DNA of 49,270 nt, from NCBI GenBank assembly GCA_021845725.1, contig JAJZVL010000017.1, positions 1-49,270 on the forward strand, written 5' to 3'. Every line of letters begins with the position of its first letter. Position 1 is the stretch's first letter. The notes below the pieces were generated by a model. It did no database searches. It was not told where the DNA came from and was given only the letters and a program-made list of their open reading frames with translations. This document shows positions 41,529-48,760 of the stretch, one piece after another. The stretch is from Actinomycetes bacterium (lineage in GTDB: Bacteria; Actinomycetota; Acidimicrobiia; Acidimicrobiales; RAAP-2). The position numbers were made by a program, and so were the translations under genes.

Positions 41529-43055
41529 TCAGGTGCGAGGGGCGTCACCCTGCGGATGATGATCGTCGGGGTGCGTCCCCAGCGTCCGCCCCGCGGCACC
41601 TGAGAGCCCGGTGTGCGCCGTGACGCGCCAGGTCCACAGCATCGAGGCGACGAGGATCGCCGCCCACGTGATCCCGCCCCAGGCCAGGGGAAAGGAGATT
41701 GGCACCACCGACTCGTAGAGCACCAGCCAGAAGAGACCCATCGCGACGACGGGCAGCACGACGTGGAACAGCACCTGGATGAGCCTGCGCTCGCCCGAGG
41801 AGAGCCGCATCAACGAGAAGTTCATGAGGGTGTGGGTGGTCACGAGACCGAAGAGCACTCCCGTCGTGATCACGTCGAAGGCCGAGGCCGGGCCGAGCCA
41901 GAAGCCGAATCCGAGCGCCGCCGCTGCCGCCGCGCCGGCGAGGGCGGTGACGGCGCGGGCGGGGGCATGCCGGTCGTTGAGCACTGCGAGACTGTGACGC
42001 ACGAGGCGGTCCCGGCCCACGGCGTAGAGGACCCGGGCCGAGCTGGTGACGAGGGCGACATTGTCCATGAGCGCGCTGTTCACGGCGAACACGACGAGCA
42101 GCACTGCGCCGAGTGGCCCCAGGTAGCGTAGGAAGACCACCACTCCGGGTGCTGTGGCCGTGGCGAAGGTCGCCATTCGGGCTTCCCCCCATCCGACGGT
42201 GAGCGCGTAGGCCGAGACCGTCAGCGTGACGCCGACCAGCACGAGCGAGAGGATCGCTGCCTTCCCGATAGCCCTCCCGTCACCGGAGGTGGCGCCGACC
42301 GACTCTTCGGCGAGGGGCGCGTGGCTGCCCACGCCGATGAAGCTCGTCACCGCGAAGATCATCCCGAGCGCCACACCCTTCACGCCGACGGCGCCGAGGT
42401 CGAAGGGTCTGAGGGGGGCGTGCACCGGGGCCGCGAGTGCGATCACCGCGACGCTCGCCACCAGGAGGAAGAGGATCTCGATCCCGCTCGTGACCGCCAG
42501 CACCCGGACGGTCGGGCGGATGCCGAGGACCCCGAGCAACCACGGCACCCCCACGAACAGTGCGGTGAGGACGGCCCAGAGCCATGACGGCACGTCGATG
42601 CCGAGGTAGGAGCGGGCGAGGGCGGGCAGGAACACGCCGCCGATGTAGACGGCGACGCCCGCCACGCTCATGGTCTGGTAGAAGACGACCATGAGGGCGC
42701 TCACGACGGCAGGACGCGCGCCGAGCCCTGCGGAGACGTAGCTGTAGTAGCCACCGGCGGAGCTCCGGTGCCTCGAGAGGTGGTAGATGGTGTTCACCTC
42801 GATGAACATGAGGACGAAGGCCGCGAAGTAGGCGAGGGGCAGCGTCACGAGCGCGAAGGCGGCTCCCGCCGTCATGAAGGCCACCACGTCTGTCGCGGGC
42901 GCCATGCCGGCGATGCTCTGGCTGACGAGGCCCCAGAAGGGAACCGCCCCACTCGGGAGGCGCGCACCACGTCCCGTTCCCGGGGCAGCCGCCTGCGCGG
43001 CCGCTGCCTCCTCTGCACCGGCGTCGTGCCGTCGTCCCCTCGTGGTGCTCTTCAT
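41529..43055 (-). CDS. APC-superfamily amino acid permease
   Basis: A 508-residue transporter with 12 hydrophobic segments. FWGLVSQSIAGMAPATDVVAFMTAGAAF is TM1 with the unwound Gly region; GGYYSYVSAGLGARPAVVSALM and SFIGVGSHAPLAEESVG are family blocks of amino acid/amine:proton symporters. The C-terminus is hydrophilic and His/Asp-rich. GGAG lies 9-10 bases before ATG 43055; a consensus -10 (TATACT, 43158-43153) lies 98 bases upstream. Substrate unknown. Confidence 0.9.
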   Translation of the reverse strand: MKSTTRGRRHDAGAEEAAAAQAAAPGTGRGARLPSGAVPFWGLVSQSIAGMAPATDVVAFMTAGAAFALVTLPLAYFAAFVLMFIEVNTIYHLSRHRSSAGGYYSYVSAGLGARPAVVSALMVVFYQTMSVAGVAVYIGGVFLPALARSYLGIDVPSWLWAVLTALFVGVPWLLGVLGIRPTVRVLAVTSGIEILFLLVASVAVIALAAPVHAPLRPFDLGAVGVKGVALGMIFAVTSFIGVGSHAPLAEESVGATSGDGRAIGKAAILSLVLVGVTLTVSAYALTVGWGEARMATFATATAPGVVVFLRYLGPLGAVLLVVFAVNSALMDNVALVTSSARVLYAVGRDRLVRHSLAVLNDRHAPARAVTALAGAAAAAALGFGFWLGPASAFDVITTGVLFGLVTTHTLMNFSLMRLSSGERRLIQVLFHVVLPVVAMGLFWLVLYESVVPISFPLAWGGITWAAILVASMLWTWRVTAHTGLSGAAGRTLGTHPDDHHPQGDAPRT

Positions 43056-43152
43056 GCTCGCTCGCTCCGACCTGCATCGCCTTGGGTTCCAACCGTCGTC
43101 TCGACCGCGACCGGGCGATCCAAGGTCGCGCTCCCTTATGAGATGAAGTCTC

Positions 43153-43158
43153 AGTATA
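43153..43158 (-). promoter_or_regulatory. -10 box of the permease gene
   Basis: TATACT on the minus strand (5 of 6 consensus), giving a leader of about 90 nt before ATG 43055. It is inside the intergenic region shared with the divergent Fur-family gene. Confidence 0.5.
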
Positions 43159-43196
43159 CGTCAGAGTCGCAGGATCGATAGAAGTCTCACTAGTGG

Positions 43197-43202
43197 TATC
43201 AT
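43197..43202 (+). promoter_or_regulatory. -10 box for leaderless Fur-family gene
   Basis: TATCAT ends six bases before ATG 43209; TCGATA (43175-43180) is a 4-of-6 -35 match with 16-bp spacing. No Shine-Dalgarno sequence is present. Confidence 0.6.
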
Positions 43203-43208
43203 GCACTC

Positions 43209-43628
43209 ATGTCCAGCGCAGCCGTTCGAGACCGCATGCTGGCGGCCGGCCAGCGCATCACGCGCCAGCGTGACGTCGTGGCCGACGTCCTTGAACGAGC
43301 AAGGCGACCGCTCGGGGCTCGGGAGATCTGCGACGCGGTCGCCGCGTCGGATCCCGACGTCGGCCGGGCGACCGTCTTTCGGGCCCTCCACGCGCTGGTC
43401 GCGGCGGACATTGTCCAGCGCATCACCCTTGCCGGAGGGCAGAGCGGCTACCTGCTCTGCGAGGCCGACGGGCACCACCACCATCTGGTGTGCACCAGCT
43501 GCGGACGTACGACCGACCTTCCCGAGGCCGTGGTGGCGCCGTTCCTCTCGCGAGTCGAAGAGGCGCACGGATTCACGGTCGACCACTCGAGCTTCGACGT
43601 GTACGGGCGGTGCGCCCGCTGCACCTGA
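43209..43628 (+). CDS. Fur-family metalloregulator
   Basis: A 139-residue Fur/Zur/PerR-type repressor. The winged helix spans residues 14-75 (QRITRQRDVVADVLERA; DVGRATVFRALHALVAADIV). The metal-binding half has four consecutive His (89-92, HHHHLVC) and two structural zinc pairs, Cys95/Cys98 and Cys135/Cys138. The subtype (Fe, Zn, Ni, peroxide) cannot be fixed from sequence alone, although the HHHHLVCTSCG pattern is common in Zur/Fur. It is divergent from the permease, 153 bp apart, and its own promoter appears leaderless. Confidence 0.93.
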   Translation: MSSAAVRDRMLAAGQRITRQRDVVADVLERARRPLGAREICDAVAASDPDVGRATVFRALHALVAADIVQRITLAGGQSGYLLCEADGHHHHLVCTSCGRTTDLPEAVVAPFLSRVEEAHGFTVDHSSFDVYGRCARCT

Positions 43629-43638
43629 CGGGCGAGCG

Positions 43639-44967
43639 CTACCGAGCGAGCGATCCCATCGGGTCCCAGGCCGGTAGGACGATCGGCTCTTGGTCGAGCG
43701 CCGCGCGCTGGTCGTCGGTGAGGAGGCTCTTTCGGACAGCGACCTCGAAGACGTACTCGTCGAACCACGAGTCGTTCATCGTATAGAAGCCGTCCCTGCC
43801 CTTGTCCTTCCCCCAGCTGTTCTCGACGCGCCAGCGCCGCGGGCGACCGTCGACCAGGTCCACGCCGGTGAAGAGCATGGCGTGGTCCATCCGGCTCTCG
43901 TGGTACAGCAGGCGATCAGCCTTGTCCAAGTCGAAGCTCGCGTCGTAGAGGGCAGGGAAGTCGAAGAGCGCGGCGTCCCAGATGCCGAAGTCGTTGCTCA
44001 TCATCTTGTCCACGTCGCAGCCGAACCACACGGGCTCGCCCGACTGCAGGACGCGGGCAGCGAGCTCCTTCATCATGGGCATCTCGACGTTCAGGTAGAC
44101 GACCGGGCGGGCGCCGACGACGTTCCCGAGGTGATCGACGGTGAACGTGCGCCCCACGGGGCTCGTCGGCCGGGGATCGTGGACCAGGCACACGTACTCG
44201 TCGAGAGGAAGCTCGACGTACCTGCGGGCGAAGTCCTGCGGGGTCATGGGGCCGTCCCGGTGGAAGTTCCGGTCCGAGTCGATCCACTGCCAGTCGATCT
44301 CGGCAGGCGGCGTGCCCAGATGCATGCACAGGACCCGGTGGACGACCGCGAGGACGTTGGCCTTCTCGGCGCGCGCATCATCGACGGAGCTGCTGGCCGC
44401 GTCGCGCACGGCCTTCGCACCCTGTCGCAGCACGTAGCGGAGCACCCAGTTCATGCGATCGGTGCTCGAAGAGCTCTGCGTCTCGGGCATGAAGGTCTTC
44501 GGGACGAGACCGTGCTTCAGGACGATCGCGACGAACATGTCCCACTGGCCGCCGTCGTCGGCCACGACGTCGAGCAGCGTGGCGACCGTGCGATCGTCGA
44601 GGTCCCGGTCGGCCGTCTCGATGACGGCCTCCAAGAAGTAGTTCGCCCGCTCGAGCTTGTCCCAGAACGTGACGTAGTTCTGGGAGAGCTCGAGCTCCTT
44701 CAGCCCCATCTTTCTCATCGCCCCCACGCGCAGCAGGTTGAGCCCGGCGAACAGCCAGCACCGGCCACTGTGCTTCTGATCCGTGACCTTCCAATCGTCC
44801 AGCGACACCGAGAGCGCATGGCCGGTCTCGTTGATGATCCCGCGGTCGGTCGCGGCCCCGTCGAGACCCACCTTCGTGATGGCGTTCTGCACCAGCCGAT
44901 AGGTGGGGTGCGACAAGAAATCCTTACGGAAGAGCTCGAGATCTGCGTCCCCAAGTGCCCTCTGCAT
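43639..44967 (-). CDS. pepC: Aminopeptidase C (bleomycin hydrolase family, C1B)
   Basis: A 442-residue cysteine peptidase of normal PepC length. The papain-like triad is Cys70 (QKHSGRCWLFA), His362 (RMDHAMLF) and Asn383 (VENSWG). SQNYVTFWDKLERANYFLE and DDGGQWDMFVAIVLKHGLVP are family blocks. These enzymes are self-compartmentalising cytosolic hexamers that trim peptides. AAAGGA lies 6-7 bases before ATG 44967; the frame is open to ATG 45051 (470 residues), but that N-terminus lacks family similarity. It converges with the Fur-family gene, leaving 10 bp. Confidence 0.93.
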   Translation of the reverse strand: MQRALGDADLELFRKDFLSHPTYRLVQNAITKVGLDGAATDRGIINETGHALSVSLDDWKVTDQKHSGRCWLFAGLNLLRVGAMRKMGLKELELSQNYVTFWDKLERANYFLEAVIETADRDLDDRTVATLLDVVADDGGQWDMFVAIVLKHGLVPKTFMPETQSSSSTDRMNWVLRYVLRQGAKAVRDAASSSVDDARAEKANVLAVVHRVLCMHLGTPPAEIDWQWIDSDRNFHRDGPMTPQDFARRYVELPLDEYVCLVHDPRPTSPVGRTFTVDHLGNVVGARPVVYLNVEMPMMKELAARVLQSGEPVWFGCDVDKMMSNDFGIWDAALFDFPALYDASFDLDKADRLLYHESRMDHAMLFTGVDLVDGRPRRWRVENSWGKDKGRDGFYTMNDSWFDEYVFEVAVRKSLLTDDQRAALDQEPIVLPAWDPMGSLAR

Positions 44968-45051
44968 GTCCAGTCCTTTCAACCGCTCCGGTGGGATCGC
45001 GGGAGCCTTCCCGTCATCCCCCTTCGTCGTCGGGATCTCGCCTCCCTTCAT

Positions 45052-45373
45052 CCACTCTCAGTCTGCCCGACCCTCGAGATGCTCGTGGGTGGACTCAGCG
45101 AAGGGGCACGTCGAGTCGACGTGGTGGAACGAGGTGGCACGCCGCGTGTCCGGCGGGATGCTCATATCACGAGTGGGAGATGAGTGGACCGTGCCGATGT
45201 CGAGGGCAGGTTCCGATGCCCCTCCGCCCGGTCGGGCGAGGATGGCACCCGCGACGGGGATTCCGGGGAACGTTCCCGATTGGTGGTGTCGCGGGGGAAA
45301 TCCGTACTCGACGCCCACGCTGGTGCTGCGGACGGAGCTGGCGCTGGCCAGGTGAGCAACCCGGCGAAAGGCG
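45052..45373. other. Intergenic segment containing the first copy of the 73-bp repeat
   Basis: About 320 bp between pepC and vapC. No reading frame here looks like a protein. The only recognisable element is the repeat at 45280-45352; the left part should also hold the pepC promoter, which could not be identified. Confidence 0.5.
45280..45352. repeat. 73-bp dispersed direct repeat, copy A
   Basis: Matches 47577-47649 at 63 of 73 positions by hand alignment without gaps. The two copies bracket the VapBC, MazEF and first metallophosphoesterase genes. Read on the minus strand the motif ends in CGACACCACCA, reminiscent of a tRNA 3' end, but no T-arm can be folded. Confidence 0.75.
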
Positions 45374-45793
45374 CTACGCCCGGTGCCCGAGCCAGCGGAC
45401 CGTCACCCCGGCCTCTTCGGCCACTTGGAACTGCGGGTCGCCGGTGAGCACCGGGCAATCGAGCACCGACGCGGCTGCGGCGGCGAAGGCATCAGCGTAG
45501 CTGAGCCCTCCTCGCGCCTTGATGGCCGCGGCCCGGCGCACGAGGGTGTCGTCGACGTCGAGCCAGCGAACTGGCACTCCGCCGGGCCGGCTCTCTGCCC
45601 GGAGGTTCGCCCACACCTCGTCGGCGGCTCCGACGCCGGAGGCGCGTTCGAGGATGTAGGCGACCTCTCCGAGGTTGACGAGCGTCATCCACGGCTCGCC
45701 GATTCGCAGGATCTCCTCGACCTCGGCCCAACCAGGCTCCTCGCCGAGGAAGACGAGGACCGCGTGGGCATCGAGGACGACGCGATCAGCCAT
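45374..45793 (-). CDS. vapC: VapC-type PIN-domain toxin ribonuclease
   Basis: A 139-residue PIN domain. The acidic active-site residues are Asp8 (VVLDAHA), Glu43 (NLGEVAYIL), Asp101 (LSYADAFAAA) and Asp119 (LTGDPQF), a complete set, so the nuclease should be active. VapC toxins cleave tRNA or rRNA and are held by the cognate VapB. The start overlaps the antitoxin gene by 8 bp, the standard antitoxin-first arrangement, on the minus strand. Confidence 0.93.
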   Translation of the reverse strand: MADRVVLDAHAVLVFLGEEPGWAEVEEILRIGEPWMTLVNLGEVAYILERASGVGAADEVWANLRAESRPGGVPVRWLDVDDTLVRRAAAIKARGGLSYADAFAAAAASVLDCPVLTGDPQFQVAEEAGVTVRWLGHRA

Positions 45794-46013
45794 CCTCGTG
45801 CTCGAGGTCCCGGGCGCGCTCCTCCAGGAGCATCGTCGTCAGCTCGCCCCCCTTGAAGCGCCCACGCAGCTGCTCGACCGACAGGAGTGGCTTGGGGATG
45901 AGGTCACCGTCGCGCTCCAGCCACACGACCTTCGTGCCGGGGGGGAACCCGTAGCGGTCGCGCAGCGGCTCGGGGATGGTGACCTGGCCCTTCGGATTGA
46001 CCGTGGTGATCAT
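45786..46013 (-). CDS. vapB: VapB-type antitoxin, AbrB/SpoVT fold
   Basis: A 75-residue protein. Residues 1-47 form a swapped-hairpin AbrB DNA-binding domain (TTVNPKGQVTIPEPLRDRYGFPPGTKVVW); the C-terminal 28 residues (LRGRFKGG ... EERARDLEHED) would wrap the toxin. AGAGGT is seven bases before ATG 46013, with a TACACT -10 at 46038-46033. An inverted repeat surrounding this promoter fits autorepression. Confidence 0.9.
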   Translation of the reverse strand: MITTVNPKGQVTIPEPLRDRYGFPPGTKVVWLERDGDLIPKPLLSVEQLRGRFKGGELTTMLLEERARDLEHEDG

Positions 46014-46014
46014 C

Positions 46015-46054
46015 GGTATTACCTCTACGACGAGTGTACTACTGAGGAGGTACC
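46015..46054. promoter_or_regulatory. vapBC promoter with inverted repeat
   Basis: Arms GGTATTACCTC (46015-46025) and GAGGAGGTACC (46044-46054) match at 8 of 11 pairs, with the -10 TACACT (46038-46033, minus strand) in the 18-bp spacer. The left arm also carries the vapB ribosome site. Likely VapBC operator. Confidence 0.5.
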
Positions 46055-46077
46055 GTGGTGATCAATGCCGTTCGCGG

Positions 46078-46395
46078 GTGCGCGGTCAGATCGGCGTCCG
46101 TTACTCGAAGGCCATCTCGCGAGCCATTCGAGAAGCCGAGGCCGAGCTGGCGCGCTGCCAGAGCGCCTACGACCGGGAGGTGGCTGCCGCCAAACAGCAG
46201 CTGACGGCGATCATCAGCATCACGCCCGCACCGGTCGTCCTACCGGGGGCGTCAATGGCGGCGATGGATTGCGATCAGTCACGACGATCTCGCAGGAGAG
46301 TCTCAAAAGTCCAGCAGGAACCTGAGTGCCCGGGCGATGGCGAAGAGCGCTTCGTCGTTCGCAGCACCAAGACGACCGATGAGCCGGTGCTCTGA
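46078..46395 (+). CDS. Possible small coiled-coil protein or gene remnant
   Basis: From GTG 46078 this frame gives 105 residues. The first 45 (VRYSKAISRAIREAEAE, then REVAAAKQQL) look like a genuine amphipathic helix and have GC-rich third positions like the neighbours. The second half becomes unstructured and overlaps the 3' end of the MazF-like gene on the other strand. No ribosome site or family was recognised. It lies between two toxin-antitoxin pairs and may be a truncated remnant. Confidence 0.3.
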   Translation: MRGQIGVRYSKAISRAIREAEAELARCQSAYDREVAAAKQQLTAIISITPAPVVLPGASMAAMDCDQSRRSRRRVSKVQQEPECPGDGEERFVVRSTKTTDEPVL

Positions 46396-46641
46396 CACCG
46401 ACTTCACGTCCTCGCACTTCGCATAGCTGACCTCGGCGAGGCCGCACTCGTTCGGATCGAGCTCGACGTGCGAGGGGAGCTCGCGCCGTCTCGTCGTGCA
46501 GGGAACGACGATCACCACGCCGGCCCGGCTGTCGTTCAGCGGGTCGGCGGACACTACGACCGCAGGCCGACGCCCCGCCTGTTCGCGGCCGACGGGTTCG
46601 CCGAAGTCCACGAGCCAGATGTCGCCCCGACGGGCCGTCAC
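46303..46641 (-). CDS. mazF: MazF/PemK-type endoribonuclease toxin
   Basis: A 112-residue protein with the MazF beta-barrel: RRGDIWLVDFGEPVGREQAGRRPAVVVS at the N-terminus (catalytic Arg in the GREQAGRRPAVV segment), VVIVVPCTT in the centre (Thr of the active site), and the ending RLIGRLGAANDEALFAIARAL. MazF enzymes cut mRNA or rRNA at short motifs. It starts within the last four bases of the antitoxin gene. Confidence 0.93.
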   Translation of the reverse strand: MTARRGDIWLVDFGEPVGREQAGRRPAVVVSADPLNDSRAGVVIVVPCTTRRRELPSHVELDPNECGLAEVSYAKCEDVKSVSEHRLIGRLGAANDEALFAIARALRFLLDF

Positions 46642-46877
46642 GCCGAATGGTCGGACAGCGAGCTGCTCTCTTCTGCCCGCTCAGCCTCGATCTCTCCCCA
46701 CGCATCGGCATCGTGACGGAGCTCCGCGTAACGAGCTGCGAACCGGTCGAAGAAGACCCGGCGCTCGAGGGCATCAGCCGCCTCGTCGAGCAGCTCAGTC
46801 ATCGGTCTGCCCGTCGCCCTGGCCAGCTCCGCGAACCGGCTCCGCGTCTCTTCGCTGACTCGGATCGTGGTGCTCAC
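46638..46877 (-). CDS. Ribbon-helix-helix antitoxin of the MazF-like toxin
   Basis: A 79-residue protein. Residues 1-45 form an RHH/MetJ-Arc domain (TTIRVSEETRSRFAELARATGRPMTELLDEA); the C-terminal half is acidic and would bind the toxin. The start is GTG 46877, seven bases after the -10 TAGACT, so likely leaderless. It overlaps mazF by 4 bp. Confidence 0.88.
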   Translation of the reverse strand: MSTTIRVSEETRSRFAELARATGRPMTELLDEAADALERRVFFDRFAARYAELRHDADAWGEIEAERAEESSSLSDHSA

Positions 46878-46884
46878 CCTCGCT

Positions 46885-46904
46885 AGTCTACTGTTCGGTA
46901 GACT
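46885..46904. promoter_or_regulatory. MazEF-like operator: perfect 7-bp inverted repeat over the -10
   Basis: AGTCTAC (46885-46891) and GTAGACT (46898-46904) are perfect complements separated by 6 bp. The left arm contains the minus-strand -10 TAGACT (46890-46885). A third GTCTAC follows at 46910-46915. The metallophosphoesterase gene starts 50 bp to the right, so it may share this control. Confidence 0.7.
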
Positions 46905-46954
46905 GGTTCGTCTACTCGCTCCAGTCGAGACTCTCCCACGACCACCACGGACCC

Positions 46955-47707
46955 ATGACCACCTACTTCACCGCGGACCAGCACTTCGGCCATCACAACA
47001 TCATCGAGTACTGCGACCGGCCGTTCCACAGCGTCGGCGAGATGAACACCGTGCTCGTCGCGAACTGGAACGCCGTCGTCGGGCCGCACGACACCGTCCA
47101 CGTCCTCGGCGACGTCGCAATGGGTCGCCGGGAGGAGTCGATGCCGCTCATCGGCCGTCTCGCCGGGCACAAGATCCTCTACCCGGGCAACCACGACCGC
47201 TGCTGGTACGGACACGGAGAGCGAGCGCTCCGCCTGGAGCAGGAGTACCTCGACGCCGGGTTCGACGAGATTCGCCAGGGGTCGCTTGCGGTGACCGTCG
47301 GCAACCGGGAGGTCCTCGTCTGCCACCTCCCGTACCAAGGCGACAGCGGCGAGACCGAGCGCTACGCCAAGTTCAGGCCGGTCGACGAGGGAATGTGGCT
47401 GCTCCACGGGCACGTCCACGAGAAGTGGCGCCAGCAAGGCCGCATGAGGCTCGCAGGGCGCCAGGAGCACCCCAGCGCTTCGGTCCGGCCGGACCACCTG
47501 GACATTCGCATCCACCGCATTTCCTCGCTCAACGTCCGGCGTGACGAGGTGGGGCTCGGTGGACGACCGTCGCCGGTTGGTGGTGTCGGAGGGGGGATCC
47601 GTACTCGACGCCCACGCTCGTGGTCCGGACGGAGTTGGCGCTGGCGGGGTCAGTGGGTTCACAGTGAGCGGTTCCGCCCGGGTGCGCCGCCGAGCCGGCA
47701 GAAGTAG
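46955..47707 (+). CDS. Calcineurin-like metallophosphoesterase, copy 1
   Basis: A 250-residue protein. All dinuclear metal-site motifs are present: Asp8/His10 (ADQHFGH), Asp53 (LGDVAMG), Asn79-His80-Asp81 (PGNHD), His124 (CHLPYQGD) and His151/His153 (HGHVHE). Small proteins with TADxHFGHxNII are common in phages and accessory DNA; substrates are unknown (phosphomonoester, nucleotide or RNA ends). The domain ends near residue 165. The last 80 residues are Arg/Gly-rich and are encoded partly by repeat copy B, so the C-terminus looks acquired. No ribosome site precedes the ATG. A near-identical copy begins at 48858. Confidence 0.9.
   Translation: MTTYFTADQHFGHHNIIEYCDRPFHSVGEMNTVLVANWNAVVGPHDTVHVLGDVAMGRREESMPLIGRLAGHKILYPGNHDRCWYGHGERALRLEQEYLDAGFDEIRQGSLAVTVGNREVLVCHLPYQGDSGETERYAKFRPVDEGMWLLHGHVHEKWRQQGRMRLAGRQEHPSASVRPDHLDIRIHRISSLNVRRDEVGLGGRPSPVGGVGGGIRTRRPRSWSGRSWRWRGQWVHSERFRPGAPPSRQK
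47577..47649. repeat. 73-bp dispersed direct repeat, copy B
   Basis: Partner of 45280-45352. It lies inside the 3' part of metallophosphoesterase copy 1, where it encodes the Arg-rich IRTRRPRSW segment. Confidence 0.75.
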
Positions 47708-47736
47708 TCCCGTCGCCCAAGCTCGGTCGCCAATGT

Positions 47737-47774
47737 AAAAACCCCGGACCGGAGCCTAAGCTCCACGCCCGGGG
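47737..47774 (-). terminator. Intrinsic-terminator-like hairpin (minus direction)
   Basis: CCCCGG (47742-47747) pairs with CCGGGG (47769-47774), enclosing a second stem GGAGC/GCTCC (47751-47755, 47760-47764). Read leftwards the stem is followed at once by five T (47741-47737), the form of a Rho-independent terminator for a minus-strand transcript. No minus-strand protein gene is seen to its right in the window. Confidence 0.6.
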
Positions 47775-47783
47775 CTAATAAGG

Positions 47784-47864
47784 CCCCGGCAGCGCCGGGG
47801 TACCTGCGAAGATTACCAGGTAGAGTCCCTCGTTCGCTACCCCTGGGTTTGGCCTCGGCAGGTA
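47784..47864. promoter_or_regulatory. Structured leader with alternative pairings before NYN gene
   Basis: A perfect 7-bp hairpin (CCCCGGC/GCCGGGG, 47784-47800) is followed by TACCTG (47801-47806), which can pair with CAGGTA at 47817-47822 or, with one more base, with GCAGGTA at 47858-47864. GGGGTA (47797-47802) can also pair with TACCCC (47838-47843). The ribosome site of the NYN gene is at 47873-47882. This could be a cis-regulatory RNA switch, or, read on the minus strand, a small RNA ending at the terminator-like hairpin. Confidence 0.45.
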
Positions 47865-47887
47865 AAGGCACGCTGGAAGGAGGGCTC

Positions 47888-48760
47888 GTGGCGGACAGGG
47901 TGTCGATCTTCGTCGATGCTGGCTACCTCTTCAAGCAGGGCGCTGGCGCCGTCCTAGGAGCGAAGCTTGGCCGCCGAGCGGTCCGCTTGGACGCGCGCAG
48001 GTTCGTTGCTGATCTGGCCACCTGGCTCTGCAGCTCGCATCCCGACGAAGAGCTCCTGCGTACCTACTGGTACGACGGCGCCGCGAGGGGCGTCCCGAGC
48101 ACCGAGCAGCTCGACGTGGCCGCTCTCCCTTTCGTGAAGATGCGCCTCGGCCGCATCAACTCCGCAGGCCAGCAGAAGGGGGTCGACACGCTCATGGTCC
48201 GGGACTTGATGGTCTTGTCACAAGAGCGGTCGATCCAACGTGCCGTAGTGCTCTCGGGGGACGAGGACCTCCGGGAGGGCATTGAGTACGTACAGGACCG
48301 CGGAGTGCGCGTGGCCGTCGTGGGTATCGACGCGGGTGGTGACCTGAGCCAGTCGCCCGAGCTCGTTCGTGAGGCCGACGAGGCGCTGGTCCTGCCATCG
48401 GACATTCTCTCCAGCACGCTGGTCCGGGTGGTGCCGGTAGTGCCGGCTAGCTCGATGGCTGTACCAGCTCGGCCGGTGCTCTCCTCGAATCGGCCATCTG
48501 GCCCTCCCGCATCTTTGGCCAGCAATCCCTTCGCGGCCCACGCTGCCGCCTTCGCTCGTGCCTGGCTCGCCAAGGCGCCTTCAGGAGCGCTGGCGAACCT
48601 CGTCGCAGCCCGACCAGCCATCCCGCGCGAGATTGACGCCCAGATGCTCCGCTTCGCCGTTGAGCAATCCGACGTCCATACGATCGAGGAGGACGACCGA
48701 CGAGCGATGCGCGCTGCGTTCTGGCTTGTCCTCACCAACAAGGCACCAACCACGTCCTGA
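47888..48760 (+). CDS. NYN-domain (LabA/DUF88-like) nuclease-type protein
   Basis: A 290-residue protein. Residues 5-150 form a NYN/PIN-like fold with acidic residues Asp10 (IFVDAG), Asp100 and Asp106 (KGVDTLMVRDLMVL), Asp125 and Asp127 (SGDEDL), as in metal-dependent ribonucleases. A Pro/Ser-rich linker (about 175-220) leads to a helical C-terminal domain (AAFARAWLAKAP ... IPREIDAQMLRFAVEQ) that could bind RNA or protein. GTG 47888 has GGAAGGAGGG three bases upstream; the upstream open frame is the structured leader. It lies between two copies of a metallophosphoesterase. RNA target unknown. Confidence 0.88.
   Translation: MADRVSIFVDAGYLFKQGAGAVLGAKLGRRAVRLDARRFVADLATWLCSSHPDEELLRTYWYDGAARGVPSTEQLDVAALPFVKMRLGRINSAGQQKGVDTLMVRDLMVLSQERSIQRAVVLSGDEDLREGIEYVQDRGVRVAVVGIDAGGDLSQSPELVREADEALVLPSDILSSTLVRVVPVVPASSMAVPARPVLSSNRPSGPPASLASNPFAAHAAAFARAWLAKAPSGALANLVAARPAIPREIDAQMLRFAVEQSDVHTIEEDDRRAMRAAFWLVLTNKAPTTS

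Noticed and set aside
45280-45352. tRNA gene on the minus strand
   Set aside because: Only the last bases look tRNA-like; no T-loop TTCGA, T-stem or anticodon arm can be folded in either copy.
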